Source: Myxococcota bacterium
GTDB taxonomy: Bacteria > Myxococcota_A > UBA9160 > SMWR01
NCBI GenBank assembly: GCA_039030075.1
Contig: JBCCEW010000005.1
Location: 124,001-188,000 of the forward strand
Length of the DNA stretch: 64,000 nt
Reading direction: 5' to 3'
The notes beneath the pieces are model-generated. The model searched no databases, had not been told where the DNA came from, and saw nothing but the letters and a program-made list of their open reading frames with translations. Shown here piece after piece: positions 50,769 through 59,217 of this stretch. Both the position numbers and the translations under genes were made by a program. Each line of letters opens with the position of its first letter. The stretch's first letter is position 1.

Positions 50769-51355
50769 CCAAGGTATACGACGCCCTGCGCCGCGCCGAG
50801 GAGACTCGGGCGCAGCGCCAAGAGAACGACACCGAGAGCGAAGCCAAGACCCACACGCTCTCCGACCTGTTCACGGCTCCGAAGACCGAGACCGCCTCGG
50901 CGCCCGCGACCCCCGATGCGTCGGCGGCAGCGGCTCCCGAAGCGGCACCGGCCCCGGCTGCGACTCCGACCGGCGGTGAGTTGGATCGCCTGCGGGAGAT
51001 CGTCTTCGGCTCTCAGATCAGCGACTTCGATACGGCCGTCGCCGGACTCGAGGCGAAGCTTGCTCACGAAGAGGAGCAGGTGAAGCTCGAGATGGAGAAG
51101 CTGGAGAAGCGTCTCGAGGAGCGGCTCGTCGAGATCGACACGCGCACCACGCGCGGTCAGACCGAGCTCCGCGATCAGATCCTCAAGATGTCGAACGAGC
51201 TCTGCGAGATGATCACCACGCGCGGTGATCACGTGCTCAAGATCGCGAACGAGGGCCTGGCGGACCTGCGCCAGCGCAAGCTCGACGAAGGGCAGTTCAC
51301 CGGACTGCTGCGGAAGTTGGCCTCCGAGATCGAGACGAAGTCGAAGGCCGCCTAG
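50765..51355 (+). CDS. Coiled-coil protein 2 of a paralogous pair, kinase-like N-terminus
   Basis: A 196-residue protein starting at ATG 50765, translationally coupled to the preceding paralogue. The first residues MTKVYDALRRAEETRAQR match the N-terminal motif of BY-kinases and related exopolysaccharide ATPases, but no Walker motif follows. An Ala/Pro-rich linker (about 38-75) leads to the shared ELDRLREIVFGS block and a long coiled coil with EEEQVKLEMEKLEKRLEERL. The combination suggests a cytoplasmic filament or adaptor that may dock to a polysaccharide-export machine; this is inference. The TAG stop shares CTAG with the convergent gene. Confidence 0.75.
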   Translation: MTKVYDALRRAEETRAQRQENDTESEAKTHTLSDLFTAPKTETASAPATPDASAAAAPEAAPAPAATPTGGELDRLREIVFGSQISDFDTAVAGLEAKLAHEEEQVKLEMEKLEKRLEERLVEIDTRTTRGQTELRDQILKMSNELCEMITTRGDHVLKIANEGLADLRQRKLDEGQFTGLLRKLASEIETKSKAA

Positions 51356-52212
51356 GCGAGAGAAGCCGCCGCCCGTTCGCTTTCGGTGCAGGGAGTGGAC
51401 GGGCGGCGGCGTTTGCGTCCGACCCACGCCAACGCGCCCAAACCTGCACCCATCAAGAGCACCGTCTTCGGCTCCGGCGCGAGTAGGAGCGAACTCGCTC
51501 CGAGCGCATCTCCGTCGATCCGGACCTCGTCGATCGTCCCGTTGAAGGCGGCGGCGTAGTCCATGCGGACGCCGATCTCGACGGGTGCACTCGGGTCCCA
51601 GTAGAGCGCTCGACCCGCCGCGCCCTGGACGCGGCCCACCTCGCCGCCGTCCACGAAGAACTGGCCGAGGCCGGTGCCGGCGTCGTACATGAACGCGAAG
51701 TGATGCCAGTTGGCGTCCATGTCGAAGAGGTTGAGCATCTGCAGCGGACTCGCGCCGCCGGCACCGTCGTCGACCCAGAACACGACGTCGAGCGAGCTCG
51801 GATTTCCGATGCGGAGGCCATTGTTTCCGGTGGTGCGCAGGAAGAGGTCGGCGTCGTTCTCGACGGTTCGGCCCCAGAACTCGACGGTGAGGCTCGGGCT
51901 GTTCAGCGCCGCGTAGGCGACCACCGAGCCATTGATACCCGCAGAGCCGCCCTGGCGCGTGCCACCGAGGCTGCCGTTGTTCGGCGTGCCCGTCTGGGGA
52001 ACCGAGGTCGTCGGGAGGTTCGAGTCCACGAAGGCGCTGCTCGAGAGCAGATCGTTCCCGCCCAGCACTTCGTTCGGCACCCGCAGCCCTTCCGCGCTCG
52101 GCTCGAGGTCCGTCTCCATGCGCCAGTAGCCGAGGGTCACGGCCTGGGCCGACGATCCCAGGCACAGGGCGGCGACGAATGCGCAGAGGAGGTGAGAGGT
52201 GGGGGGAAACAC
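51352..52212 (-). CDS. LamG-type lectin domain protein with PEP-CTERM-type anchor
   Basis: A 286-residue exported protein starting at ATG 52212, with a signal peptide at residues 1-24. The middle (about 95-225) matches a LamG/concanavalin-type jelly roll (SLTVEFWGRTVENDADLF, NWHHFAFMYDAGTG, NGTIDEVRIDG). The end carries LAPEPKTVLLMGAG, a hydrophobic stretch and KRRR, the PEP-CTERM layout, plus an unusual extra tail of about 15 residues. It converges on the coiled-coil pair (shared CTAG) and is divergent from the PA14-PQQ-cytochrome protein. Confidence 0.8.
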   Translation of the reverse strand: MFPPTSHLLCAFVAALCLGSSAQAVTLGYWRMETDLEPSAEGLRVPNEVLGGNDLLSSSAFVDSNLPTTSVPQTGTPNNGSLGGTRQGGSAGINGSVVAYAALNSPSLTVEFWGRTVENDADLFLRTTGNNGLRIGNPSSLDVVFWVDDGAGGASPLQMLNLFDMDANWHHFAFMYDAGTGLGQFFVDGGEVGRVQGAAGRALYWDPSAPVEIGVRMDYAAAFNGTIDEVRIDGDALGASSLLLAPEPKTVLLMGAGLGALAWVGRKRRRPSTPCTESERAAASLA

Positions 52213-52390
52213 CTAGAGAGTGTCGGCTGAAGCGCGTCGTGAGTTGAGAGCGGGACGGCGCCGCGCCGCGGTCGGACGGCAGAAGTGACACTGTTCTGAG
52301 GAGCTAGCCGCCCAGGTTGCACGTGGGCGAGTTCCCGGACCGTGCCGTCCTGCGCCCAGCTGCGCGTGCAACTCACCGTGGTTGCGGCTG

Positions 52391-52440
52391 CCGCGATCGC
52401 GGAAAACGCGACACGAGACCGGGTCGGAGGGCAACTCCGA
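52391..52440. promoter_or_regulatory. Palindromes in the LamG/PA14-PQQ divergent region
   Basis: CCGCGATCGCGG at 52391-52402 is a perfect 12-bp palindrome. TCGGAG (52424-52429) pairs with CTCCGA (52435-52440) in a short hairpin. They lie between divergent genes for two PEP-CTERM proteins and may help co-regulate them. I see nothing else of note in the remaining spacer from 52213. Confidence 0.35.
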
Positions 52441-52505
52441 TCACGTTGACCCTCAACTGCTGAGCGGCGAGTATGCGCTGTTGCGTTCTTCCTGAGGTGC
52501 TGTTG

Positions 52506-55500
52506 ATGCTCTGCTCCTGCCGTGACGTCCCGATTTTCCTGGGCACCTGCGCATGGCTCGCCGGACTGCTTGCCGTCGTGTTGCCGGTTCCCGCCGCGGC
52601 CCAGTACCTCGCCGAGCTCTACGACGACATCACGCTCACGACGAAGGTCGCCGAGCGCAGTCACGCCGTGATCGACTTCGATTGGGGCACCGGCGAGATC
52701 GATCCCGCGGTCGGCAGCGACAACGCGTCGATCCGCTGGACCGGCAACCTCCAGGCGAGCTACGACGAGACCTACACCTTCTACGCCACCACCGACGACG
52801 GCGTGCGGCTGTGGGTGGATGGTGTCCTGGTGATCGACGACTGGACGGTCCACCCGGCCCAGGAGTTCAGCGCGAACGTCGCGCTCTCGGCCGGCCAGAT
52901 CGTGCCCGTCGTCATGGAGTTCTACGAGCAGGCCGGACACGCGGTGGCCCGGCTCGAATGGGCGTCGCCCAGCCAGGCGCGGACGACCCCGGCCGCGTTG
53001 CCGATCGATCCGCCCGGCTTCGACGCCCTCGTGCCGGTGGACCCGTTCTTCAATGGGGTCTTCCCGAGCACCACGCCCGGGCCCGGCGGCATCGAAGCCC
53101 AGGCGGTCTCCGCGAACCTCGGCGTCGGCTTGATCCTGACCCTCACCCGTGGCGACGGCGTGATGTACGCGGGCAGCCGCAACGGCGAGATCGTCGAGAT
53201 CGTGCCGGGATCGACGAGTGAGACGGGGACGCTCTTTCTCGACATCACCGACCGCGTCTGGACCGGCCAGGACTCGGGGCTGCTGGGGATGGCGTTCCAC
53301 CCCGACTACGACGATCCGGTCTCGGCGAACCGCAACTACCTCTACCTCTACTACGTCCACTCCGACGGATCCGACGAGTTCATCCGACTCTCGCGCTTCG
53401 AGCGTCCCGACGGTCAGAGCACCGCCAGCCCCGGCTCCGAGCTGATCCTGCTCCAACAGAAGCTCGGCCCGACGTTGCACCGCGGCGGCGGCCTGCTCTT
53501 CGGCAACGATGGCTACCTCTACCTGTCGATCGGCGACCTCGGCTGGCCGAACGAATCCCAGGAGATCGACGATCTCTTCGTCGGCGGGGTGCTGCGCATC
53601 GACGTCGATCAGGGTGCTTCGAGCCACCCGATCCCCCGGCAGCCCGACCCGGCGGATCCGAGCACGTTCACCCAGAACTACACCATCCCCGACGACAACC
53701 CGTTCGTGGGTGTCACCGGCGTGCTCGAGGAGTACTACAGCCTCGGGTCGCGCAATCCGCACCGCATGACGATCGACCCGGAGACCGGCGTGATCGTGAT
53801 CGGGAACGTCGGCTCGAACATGGCCAGCAGCGTCGAGGAGCTGAACGTCCTGGTCGCTGGCGCCAACTACGGGTGGCCCTTCCGCGAAGGCTACGCGGAC
53901 ATCGGTACGCCGCCGGCGAGCCCGATCGGGGTCGTCACGGATCCCGTCCTGACCTACCCGCGGGCGGAGGGCGCCTGCATCATCGGGGGGCACGTCTACC
54001 GCGGCAGCAGCATTCCATCGCTGCAGGGCCGCTACATCTTCGGCGACTGCACCAACAACAACGTGTGGGCGGCCCAGGATGCCTCGGGCAACGGACCGAA
54101 GCAGCTGATCACCACCGCGCCCGCCCAGCTCGTGACCTTCGGGCGCGACGACGCCGGCGAGGTCTATCTGGGCACGGCGTCGTCGGTGCTCTACCGGCTC
54201 GCCCCGAGCACCATCGTGCCCGAGCCCCCGGCGCTGCTTTCGCAGACGGGGGTGTTCAGCGATCTGACGAGCCTCACGATCGACCCCGCCTTCATCCCCT
54301 ACGAGGTCATCAACCCGCTCTGGTCCGACGGATCCCTGAAGCGGCGCTGGTTCGCGGTCCCCAACGGAAACGGGAACAACGATCGCATCCAGTACTCGGA
54401 GACCTCCGAGTGGGGCTTCCCCTCCGGCTCGGTCTTCGTGAAACACTTCGAGATCCCGGTCGCGGGTGCGCCGGCACGCCGGGTCGAAACGCGCGTGCTC
54501 GCGCAGGGAACCGACGGCCAGCTCTGGGGCGTGACCTATCGCTGGCGGCCAGATGGTCTCGAAGCCGATCTCCTCAGTGACGGGATGGAGGAGATGATCG
54601 AGGGGCAACTCTGGCAGTACCCCTCGCGCACCGAGTGCAACCTCTGCCACAACCCGGTCGCAGGCGGGGTGCTCGGGCTCCGCACCTCACAACAGAACGC
54701 CGAGCTCTTCTACCCGAGCACGGGACGTACCGCCCATCAGCTCGAAACCTTCGACCACGTGGGTCTGCTGGTGCCGGGGCTCGGCGGCGCGACCCCCGAC
54801 GATCTGCCCGCGCTGTCGGCGCTCGATGACCTGACGGCGTTCACCCAGCAGCGGGTGCGTTCCTATCTGCAGTCGAACTGCGCCCAGTGCCACCGACCGG
54901 GAGGGCAGGGGCGCGGGGACTTCGACACGCGCTACGAGACGCCCTTTGCCCAGCAGGATCTGCTGAACACCGACGTCGCCGAGGACCTCGGCGTGACAGG
55001 GGCGAAGGTGGTGGTGCCGGGAGACGTCCTGCTCTCGGCGCTCTTCCACCGCGATGCGCTGCTGGGGACCTCCCAGATGCCGCCGCTGGCGAAGAACGTG
55101 GTCGACTTCGCGTGGCTGGCCGTCCTGCGCGACTGGATCGGCGTCGTCAACGAACCGCCGGTCGCTCCGCTCTCGGGCGACTACTACGACGGTCGTAACT
55201 TCGACACCTTCGTCTTCCAGCGGGACGATGTCGTGATCGACTTCGATTGGGGCGGCGGGACGCCCGACGCATCCGTCGGAAACGACGAGTTCTCGATCCG
55301 CTGGACCGGGACCCTGATCCCCGAGTTCAGCGAGACCTACACCTTCACGGCGACCTCCGACGACGGTGTTCGCGTCTTCGTGGACGGCACGTTGGTGGTC
55401 GACGACTGGTCGGTGCACGCGGCGCGCGAGGCCAGCGGCACGATCGCGCTCGTGGCGGGGCAGGCCGTGCCCTTCGTCGTGGAGTACTACGAAGCGGGTG

Positions 55501-55916
55501 GCCGGGCCGTGATCCAGGTCGATTGGGAATCGGCGAGTCTGCCGCGCACACCGGTGACGGCGAGCCTGCCCAACACGGCGCCGAGCGCGACGCCCCAGGC
55601 GATCAACGTGGCGTCCGGCGTGCCCCTCGCCATCGCCCTGGGTGGCAGCGATGCGGAACAGTCGACCCTCGACGTCGCCATCGTCGATCCGCCGAGCGCG
55701 GGCACCCTGATCGGAACCGGGCCCGTGCTCTTCTATACCTCGGCGCCCGGCTATACGGGCTCCGACAGCTTCACCTTCAAGACGAGCGATGGCGCGCTCG
55801 AGAGCGCACCCGCCACCGTGGCGTTGACCGTGCCCGAGCCGACTGGCCCCTGGGCGCTGTTCGCCGGGGCGCTGCTGGTCTTGGGGCTCCGGGCGCGACG
55901 CGGTCGGCGGCGCTAG
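52506..55916 (+). CDS. PA14-PQQ dehydrogenase-cytochrome c-PA14 surface protein with PEP-CTERM anchor
   Basis: A large exported protein of about 1136 residues. I favour ATG 52506 (GAGGTG upstream) over ATG 52473 because the signal peptide is then normal. Domains in order: signal peptide (1-33); PA14 (about 36-165); PQQ sugar dehydrogenase-like propeller (about 170-570) with LHRGGGLLFGNDGYLYLSIGD near 323 and GSRNPHRMTIDPETG; an HNE_0200-like region (about 580-870) with haem-binding CNLCH at 711-715 and CAQCH at 792-796; a second PA14 (about 890-1010); an Ig/cadherin-like domain; and VPEPTG with an Arg-rich end from about 1107. It should be a surface-tethered sugar-oxidising, electron-transferring enzyme. 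Confidence 0.85.
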   Translation: MLCSCRDVPIFLGTCAWLAGLLAVVLPVPAAAQYLAELYDDITLTTKVAERSHAVIDFDWGTGEIDPAVGSDNASIRWTGNLQASYDETYTFYATTDDGVRLWVDGVLVIDDWTVHPAQEFSANVALSAGQIVPVVMEFYEQAGHAVARLEWASPSQARTTPAALPIDPPGFDALVPVDPFFNGVFPSTTPGPGGIEAQAVSANLGVGLILTLTRGDGVMYAGSRNGEIVEIVPGSTSETGTLFLDITDRVWTGQDSGLLGMAFHPDYDDPVSANRNYLYLYYVHSDGSDEFIRLSRFERPDGQSTASPGSELILLQQKLGPTLHRGGGLLFGNDGYLYLSIGDLGWPNESQEIDDLFVGGVLRIDVDQGASSHPIPRQPDPADPSTFTQNYTIPDDNPFVGVTGVLEEYYSLGSRNPHRMTIDPETGVIVIGNVGSNMASSVEELNVLVAGANYGWPFREGYADIGTPPASPIGVVTDPVLTYPRAEGACIIGGHVYRGSSIPSLQGRYIFGDCTNNNVWAAQDASGNGPKQLITTAPAQLVTFGRDDAGEVYLGTASSVLYRLAPSTIVPEPPALLSQTGVFSDLTSLTIDPAFIPYEVINPLWSDGSLKRRWFAVPNGNGNNDRIQYSETSEWGFPSGSVFVKHFEIPVAGAPARRVETRVLAQGTDGQLWGVTYRWRPDGLEADLLSDGMEEMIEGQLWQYPSRTECNLCHNPVAGGVLGLRTSQQNAELFYPSTGRTAHQLETFDHVGLLVPGLGGATPDDLPALSALDDLTAFTQQRVRSYLQSNCAQCHRPGGQGRGDFDTRYETPFAQQDLLNTDVAEDLGVTGAKVVVPGDVLLSALFHRDALLGTSQMPPLAKNVVDFAWLAVLRDWIGVVNEPPVAPLSGDYYDGRNFDTFVFQRDDVVIDFDWGGGTPDASVGNDEFSIRWTGTLIPEFSETYTFTATSDDGVRVFVDGTLVVDDWSVHAAREASGTIALVAGQAVPFVVEYYEAGGRAVIQVDWESASLPRTPVTASLPNTAPSATPQAINVASGVPLAIALGGSDAEQSTLDVAIVDPPSAGTLIGTGPVLFYTSAPGYTGSDSFTFKTSDGALESAPATVALTVPEPTGPWALFAGALLVLGLRARRGRRR

Positions 55917-55925
55917 GCGGCTCGC

Positions 55926-56948
55926 TCAGCCGGCGAGTCGCTCGATCACCGCGTCCGCGAAGGCGCGGGTGCCGAGCGTCCCGCCGATGTCGCGCGTCTT
56001 CTGTCCGTCGCGCAGGGCGGCGTCGTAGGCATCGCGGATGCGCGTCCCGACGCTGCGGAAGCGCGGCTCGGTGTCTCGCTCGCTGAGATGGTTGAGCATC
56101 ATGACCGCGCTCATCACGAGGGCGAGGGGGTTCGCGAGATCCTGGCCGGCGATGTCCGGCGCCGAGCCGTGGACGGCTTCGAACACGGCCGCCGCGTCGC
56201 CGAAGTTCGCGCCGGGCGTGACGCCCAGCCCACCGACGAGTCCGGCGCAGAGGTCCGACACGATGTCGCCGTAGAGGTTCTCGCAGAGCACGACGTCGAA
56301 GGAGGCCGGGTCCTGCACGAGTCGCATGCAGCCCGCGTCGATGATGCGCTCGTCGTACTCGACCTCGCTGCCTTCGAAGACGGCGCGCGCGCAGTCGAGG
56401 AAGAGCCCGTCGCTCTTCTTCATGATGTTGGCTTTGTGGAACGCCGTGACGCGCCTTCGATCACGGGCTCTCGCGTAGTCGAGAGAGAAGCGCGCAATTC
56501 GCTGGCAACCCTTCTCGGTCGCCACCTTCAGCGAGGTCACGACGCCCTCGGTGATGACGTTCTCGATGCCCGAGTACAGGCCCTCGGTGTTCTCGCGAAC
56601 GATCACGAGGTCGACGCCGTCGTAGCGGCTCTCGACGCCGGGCAGGTTTCGTACGGGGCGCACCGCCGCGTAGAGATCGAGTTCGCGGCGGAGCGCGACG
56701 TTCACCGAAGAGAAACCGCCGCCGATGGGCGTCGTGCAGGGGCCCTTGAGCGCCACACCGTGGCGGCGGATCGCGGCCCGCGTCGCTTCGGGCAGGACGT
56801 CGTCGTCGCCCGCTTCGAGGGCCGCAACCCCGGCGCGCTGGGTCTCCCAGTCGATTCCGGCGTCCGCCGCTTCCAAGATGCGGACAGCCGCATCACTGAC
56901 TTCCGGACCGATCCCATCACCGGGGATCAGGACACAGGTTCGACTCAT
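55926..56948 (-). CDS. NAD-dependent isocitrate dehydrogenase family protein
   Basis: A 340-residue protein starting at ATG 56948. IPGDGIGPEV at residues 8-17, ENTEGLYSG, the substrate-site Lys in FHKANIMKKSDGLF, and LCENLYGDIVSDLCAGLVGG with metal-binding Asp are all present. The length and GDIVSDLCAGLVGGLG favour NAD-dependent isocitrate dehydrogenase over isopropylmalate dehydrogenase, although tartrate dehydrogenase-like relatives cannot be excluded. It overlaps the glycosyltransferase stop by four bases (ATGA). Confidence 0.88.
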   Translation of the reverse strand: MSRTCVLIPGDGIGPEVSDAAVRILEAADAGIDWETQRAGVAALEAGDDDVLPEATRAAIRRHGVALKGPCTTPIGGGFSSVNVALRRELDLYAAVRPVRNLPGVESRYDGVDLVIVRENTEGLYSGIENVITEGVVTSLKVATEKGCQRIARFSLDYARARDRRRVTAFHKANIMKKSDGLFLDCARAVFEGSEVEYDERIIDAGCMRLVQDPASFDVVLCENLYGDIVSDLCAGLVGGLGVTPGANFGDAAAVFEAVHGSAPDIAGQDLANPLALVMSAVMMLNHLSERDTEPRFRSVGTRIRDAYDAALRDGQKTRDIGGTLGTRAFADAVIERLAG

Positions 56949-58120
56949 CGGGCGTGGGTCTCCTCGCGGCGCACTGGGAGGGCGCGGCGAGGGTACCGAC
57001 TCGTTGCGCGCTTGCCGGTGGCCCCGCGCAAGAGTTGGGCGACCCGCGGCGCCTGGGTTTCGAGTGCGTAGTGGCGCAGCACGTGACTGCGCCCGGCGCG
57101 TCCCAACTGGGCACGCAGGGGAGCGCTCTGGATCAGCCGTTCCAGCGCCGGTTCCCAGGCTGCGATGTCCGCCGGGAGGTAGCCGGTGACGCCCTCCAGG
57201 ACGACGTCGGCATTCGCACCCACCGGGCTGGCGACGACGGGAATGCCGCTCGCCATGTACTGGATGGCCTTGAACGCGCACTTGCCCGCGGTGTAGGGCG
57301 TCTCGGGGAGCGGCATCAGACCGATGTCGATGCCGGCGAGGTCGCGGGCTTCATCGTCCGTGTTCGCGTAGCTGCGCCATGGCCGGGTCTCGACGCGCAC
57401 GCCTGGGCATGAGAAGTCAGTCACGCCGCGCAGCACCAGACGCAGATCGTGACGCCGTGCGAGGGACCGGAGCACCGGGCGGAGCGGTTCGAGGTAGGCG
57501 CGCCCGGCCGGCGCACCGACCCAGCCCAGCGTGAGGGTCTGGTCGTCGCGGACCGGTCGCACCGGATACGCGGCGGCGTCGACCACCGTCGGGACCCGAC
57601 TCACGCGGTCCGTGTGCCGACGCGCCCAGCCTTCCAGCTCGGCCGAGCCGGCGAAGACGCGCGCGCAGCGGGGAAGCAGCGCGGCCAGGGCCGTGTCACG
57701 CTGTCGCCAGCGATCGGCGATCGCGCGGATCCCGCGACCGAAGCCGTCGTCGCCGGGCGGCGGCGCGTAGATGGCGTCGTCGAAGTCGAAGACCCAGGGC
57801 GTTCCGGTGCGGGCAAGCGTCGGGAGCAAGGCGGTCGGGAGCGTTTCCTTCTGGAGCCACACCAGGTCGAAGCCTGCCGCCGACCACCAGTCGCGGGCGC
57901 GTCGTACGCTGCGGCGGGCCAGGCTCGCCCCCAACAGGCCGAGCCGAGTCGCGGCCGACGGTGCGCGCAATCCGTAGCCGACCTCGAAGAAGCGCTGGTC
58001 GACCCGCGGACGTACGTCGAGCTCGATCCCCAGACGGGCCAGCGGCGCGCGGTACTGGTAGACGCGAAAACGACTCGAGGGTTCGGCTTCCGGGCCGATG
58101 GTGAGACAGAGGACACGCAT
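56945..58120 (-). CDS. Glycosyltransferase (GT4-like)
   Basis: A 391-residue GT-B-type glycosyltransferase starting at ATG 58120. Features are an N-terminal RFRVYQYRAPLARLGIELDV strand, FDFDDAIY, RVFAGSAELEGWARRH, and the C-terminal nucleotide-sugar site (FKAIQYMASGIPVVASPVGANADVVLEGVTGYL) with the E-x7-E-like spacing. GT4 enzymes build cell-surface glycans or glycolipids. The coupling to isocitrate dehydrogenase has no obvious functional reason. Confidence 0.88.
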   Translation of the reverse strand: MRVLCLTIGPEAEPSSRFRVYQYRAPLARLGIELDVRPRVDQRFFEVGYGLRAPSAATRLGLLGASLARRSVRRARDWWSAAGFDLVWLQKETLPTALLPTLARTGTPWVFDFDDAIYAPPPGDDGFGRGIRAIADRWRQRDTALAALLPRCARVFAGSAELEGWARRHTDRVSRVPTVVDAAAYPVRPVRDDQTLTLGWVGAPAGRAYLEPLRPVLRSLARRHDLRLVLRGVTDFSCPGVRVETRPWRSYANTDDEARDLAGIDIGLMPLPETPYTAGKCAFKAIQYMASGIPVVASPVGANADVVLEGVTGYLPADIAAWEPALERLIQSAPLRAQLGRAGRSHVLRHYALETQAPRVAQLLRGATGKRATSRYPRRALPVRREETHAR

Positions 58121-58176
58121 GGGACTCGTTCCGGCGGATCGGCCGTCCGGAACAAGCGCTTGAGGGACGAGGGGTT

Positions 58177-59217
58177 GTGACGGCGTCTGCGCGCGAACTA
58201 CTCTCGTTCGACATGCCCGTTCCCGCGATCGTCACGGCCGGTGACCGCAAGGCTTCCCGTGCGATCTACGGCGAGAGCAAGGCCTACCTGGTCATTGCCG
58301 GGGTGCCGCTGGTCGCCCAGGTGGTCACGACCCTGCAAGCCGTTCCCGAAGTGTCCGAGGTGTGGGTGGTGGGCAACCTCGAGCGCCTCGAAGCCGTCCT
58401 GCGCGATCCCGCTTTCGCCCGCACGCTCACGAAGCCGCTCCATCTCGTGCCCCAGTTCCGCAACCTCTATGAGAATGGGTGGGAGACCTACCGCCGCGCC
58501 TTGCCAGGCGCGCCTCCCGAGGGCCGCGATCCGACCGTCGAGGACGGGCCCGCACTCTTCCTCTCGACCGACCTGCCCTTCGCGACGCCCCACGAGATCT
58601 CGGCGTTCATCCAGCGCTCCTTCGAGATCGACGTCGACTACAGCCTCGGGCTCGTGACCGAGGAGTCGATGCAGGCCTTCTATCCGGAAGCGCCCGGCAA
58701 GGGCGGGATCCACATGGCGTACTTCAACCTGCGCGAGGGACGCTTCCGGCAGAGCAACCTGCACCTGATCCGACCGGGCCGCGTGGCGAACCGCTTCTAC
58801 GTCGAAGAGATGTACGAGCATCGCTACCAGCGCGAATGGGGGCCGATCCTCGGGCTCGCCTGGCGGCTCTTACGCAGCGAACGCGGCGGCTTCGCAGTCG
58901 TCGCCTACTACGGCCTGATGCACCTCGCCGGTGCGCTCGATCGCCGGGGCTGGCGACGCATCGCCGATCGCGTGCGCCGTTGGATTCCGCTCGGCCGGAT
59001 CGAGGGTGGAATCGAGGGCCTCTTGCGCGGCGGGTTCCGCTTCGTCATTACCGAGGGCGGAGGCTGCGGCGTGGACATCGACAACGAGCACGACTTCGAC
59101 GTGGCGAACGAACGCTTCGAGAGCTGGCAGACCGCCCAGCGCGAGCGCGTCGAGCGCATCTACGGACCGCTCTCCCTGCCCTCCTCGACGGACGGCCCAG
59201 CGAGCGGCGACGCATGA
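58177..59217 (+). CDS. MobA-like NTP-transferase domain protein
   Basis: A 346-residue protein with a GTG start at 58177 (an ATG at 58213 is possible). The N-terminal part resembles NTP_transf_3/MobA-like domains: PAIVTAGDRKASRAIYGESKAYLVIAGVPLVAQVVTTL, with an aligned LFLSTDLPF acid pair. The C-terminal half (about 170-346) is an extra domain with GGFRFVITEGGGCGVDIDNEHDFDVANE, which supplies another metal-type motif. It leads an operon with YgfZ and DUF2064, all overlapping by four bases. Confidence 0.75.
   Translation: MTASARELLSFDMPVPAIVTAGDRKASRAIYGESKAYLVIAGVPLVAQVVTTLQAVPEVSEVWVVGNLERLEAVLRDPAFARTLTKPLHLVPQFRNLYENGWETYRRALPGAPPEGRDPTVEDGPALFLSTDLPFATPHEISAFIQRSFEIDVDYSLGLVTEESMQAFYPEAPGKGGIHMAYFNLREGRFRQSNLHLIRPGRVANRFYVEEMYEHRYQREWGPILGLAWRLLRSERGGFAVVAYYGLMHLAGALDRRGWRRIADRVRRWIPLGRIEGGIEGLLRGGFRFVITEGGGCGVDIDNEHDFDVANERFESWQTAQRERVERIYGPLSLPSSTDGPASGDA

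Noticed and set aside
52137-54650. 837-residue minus-strand open frame
   Set aside because: It is opposite the PA14-PQQ protein and has no recognisable domain.
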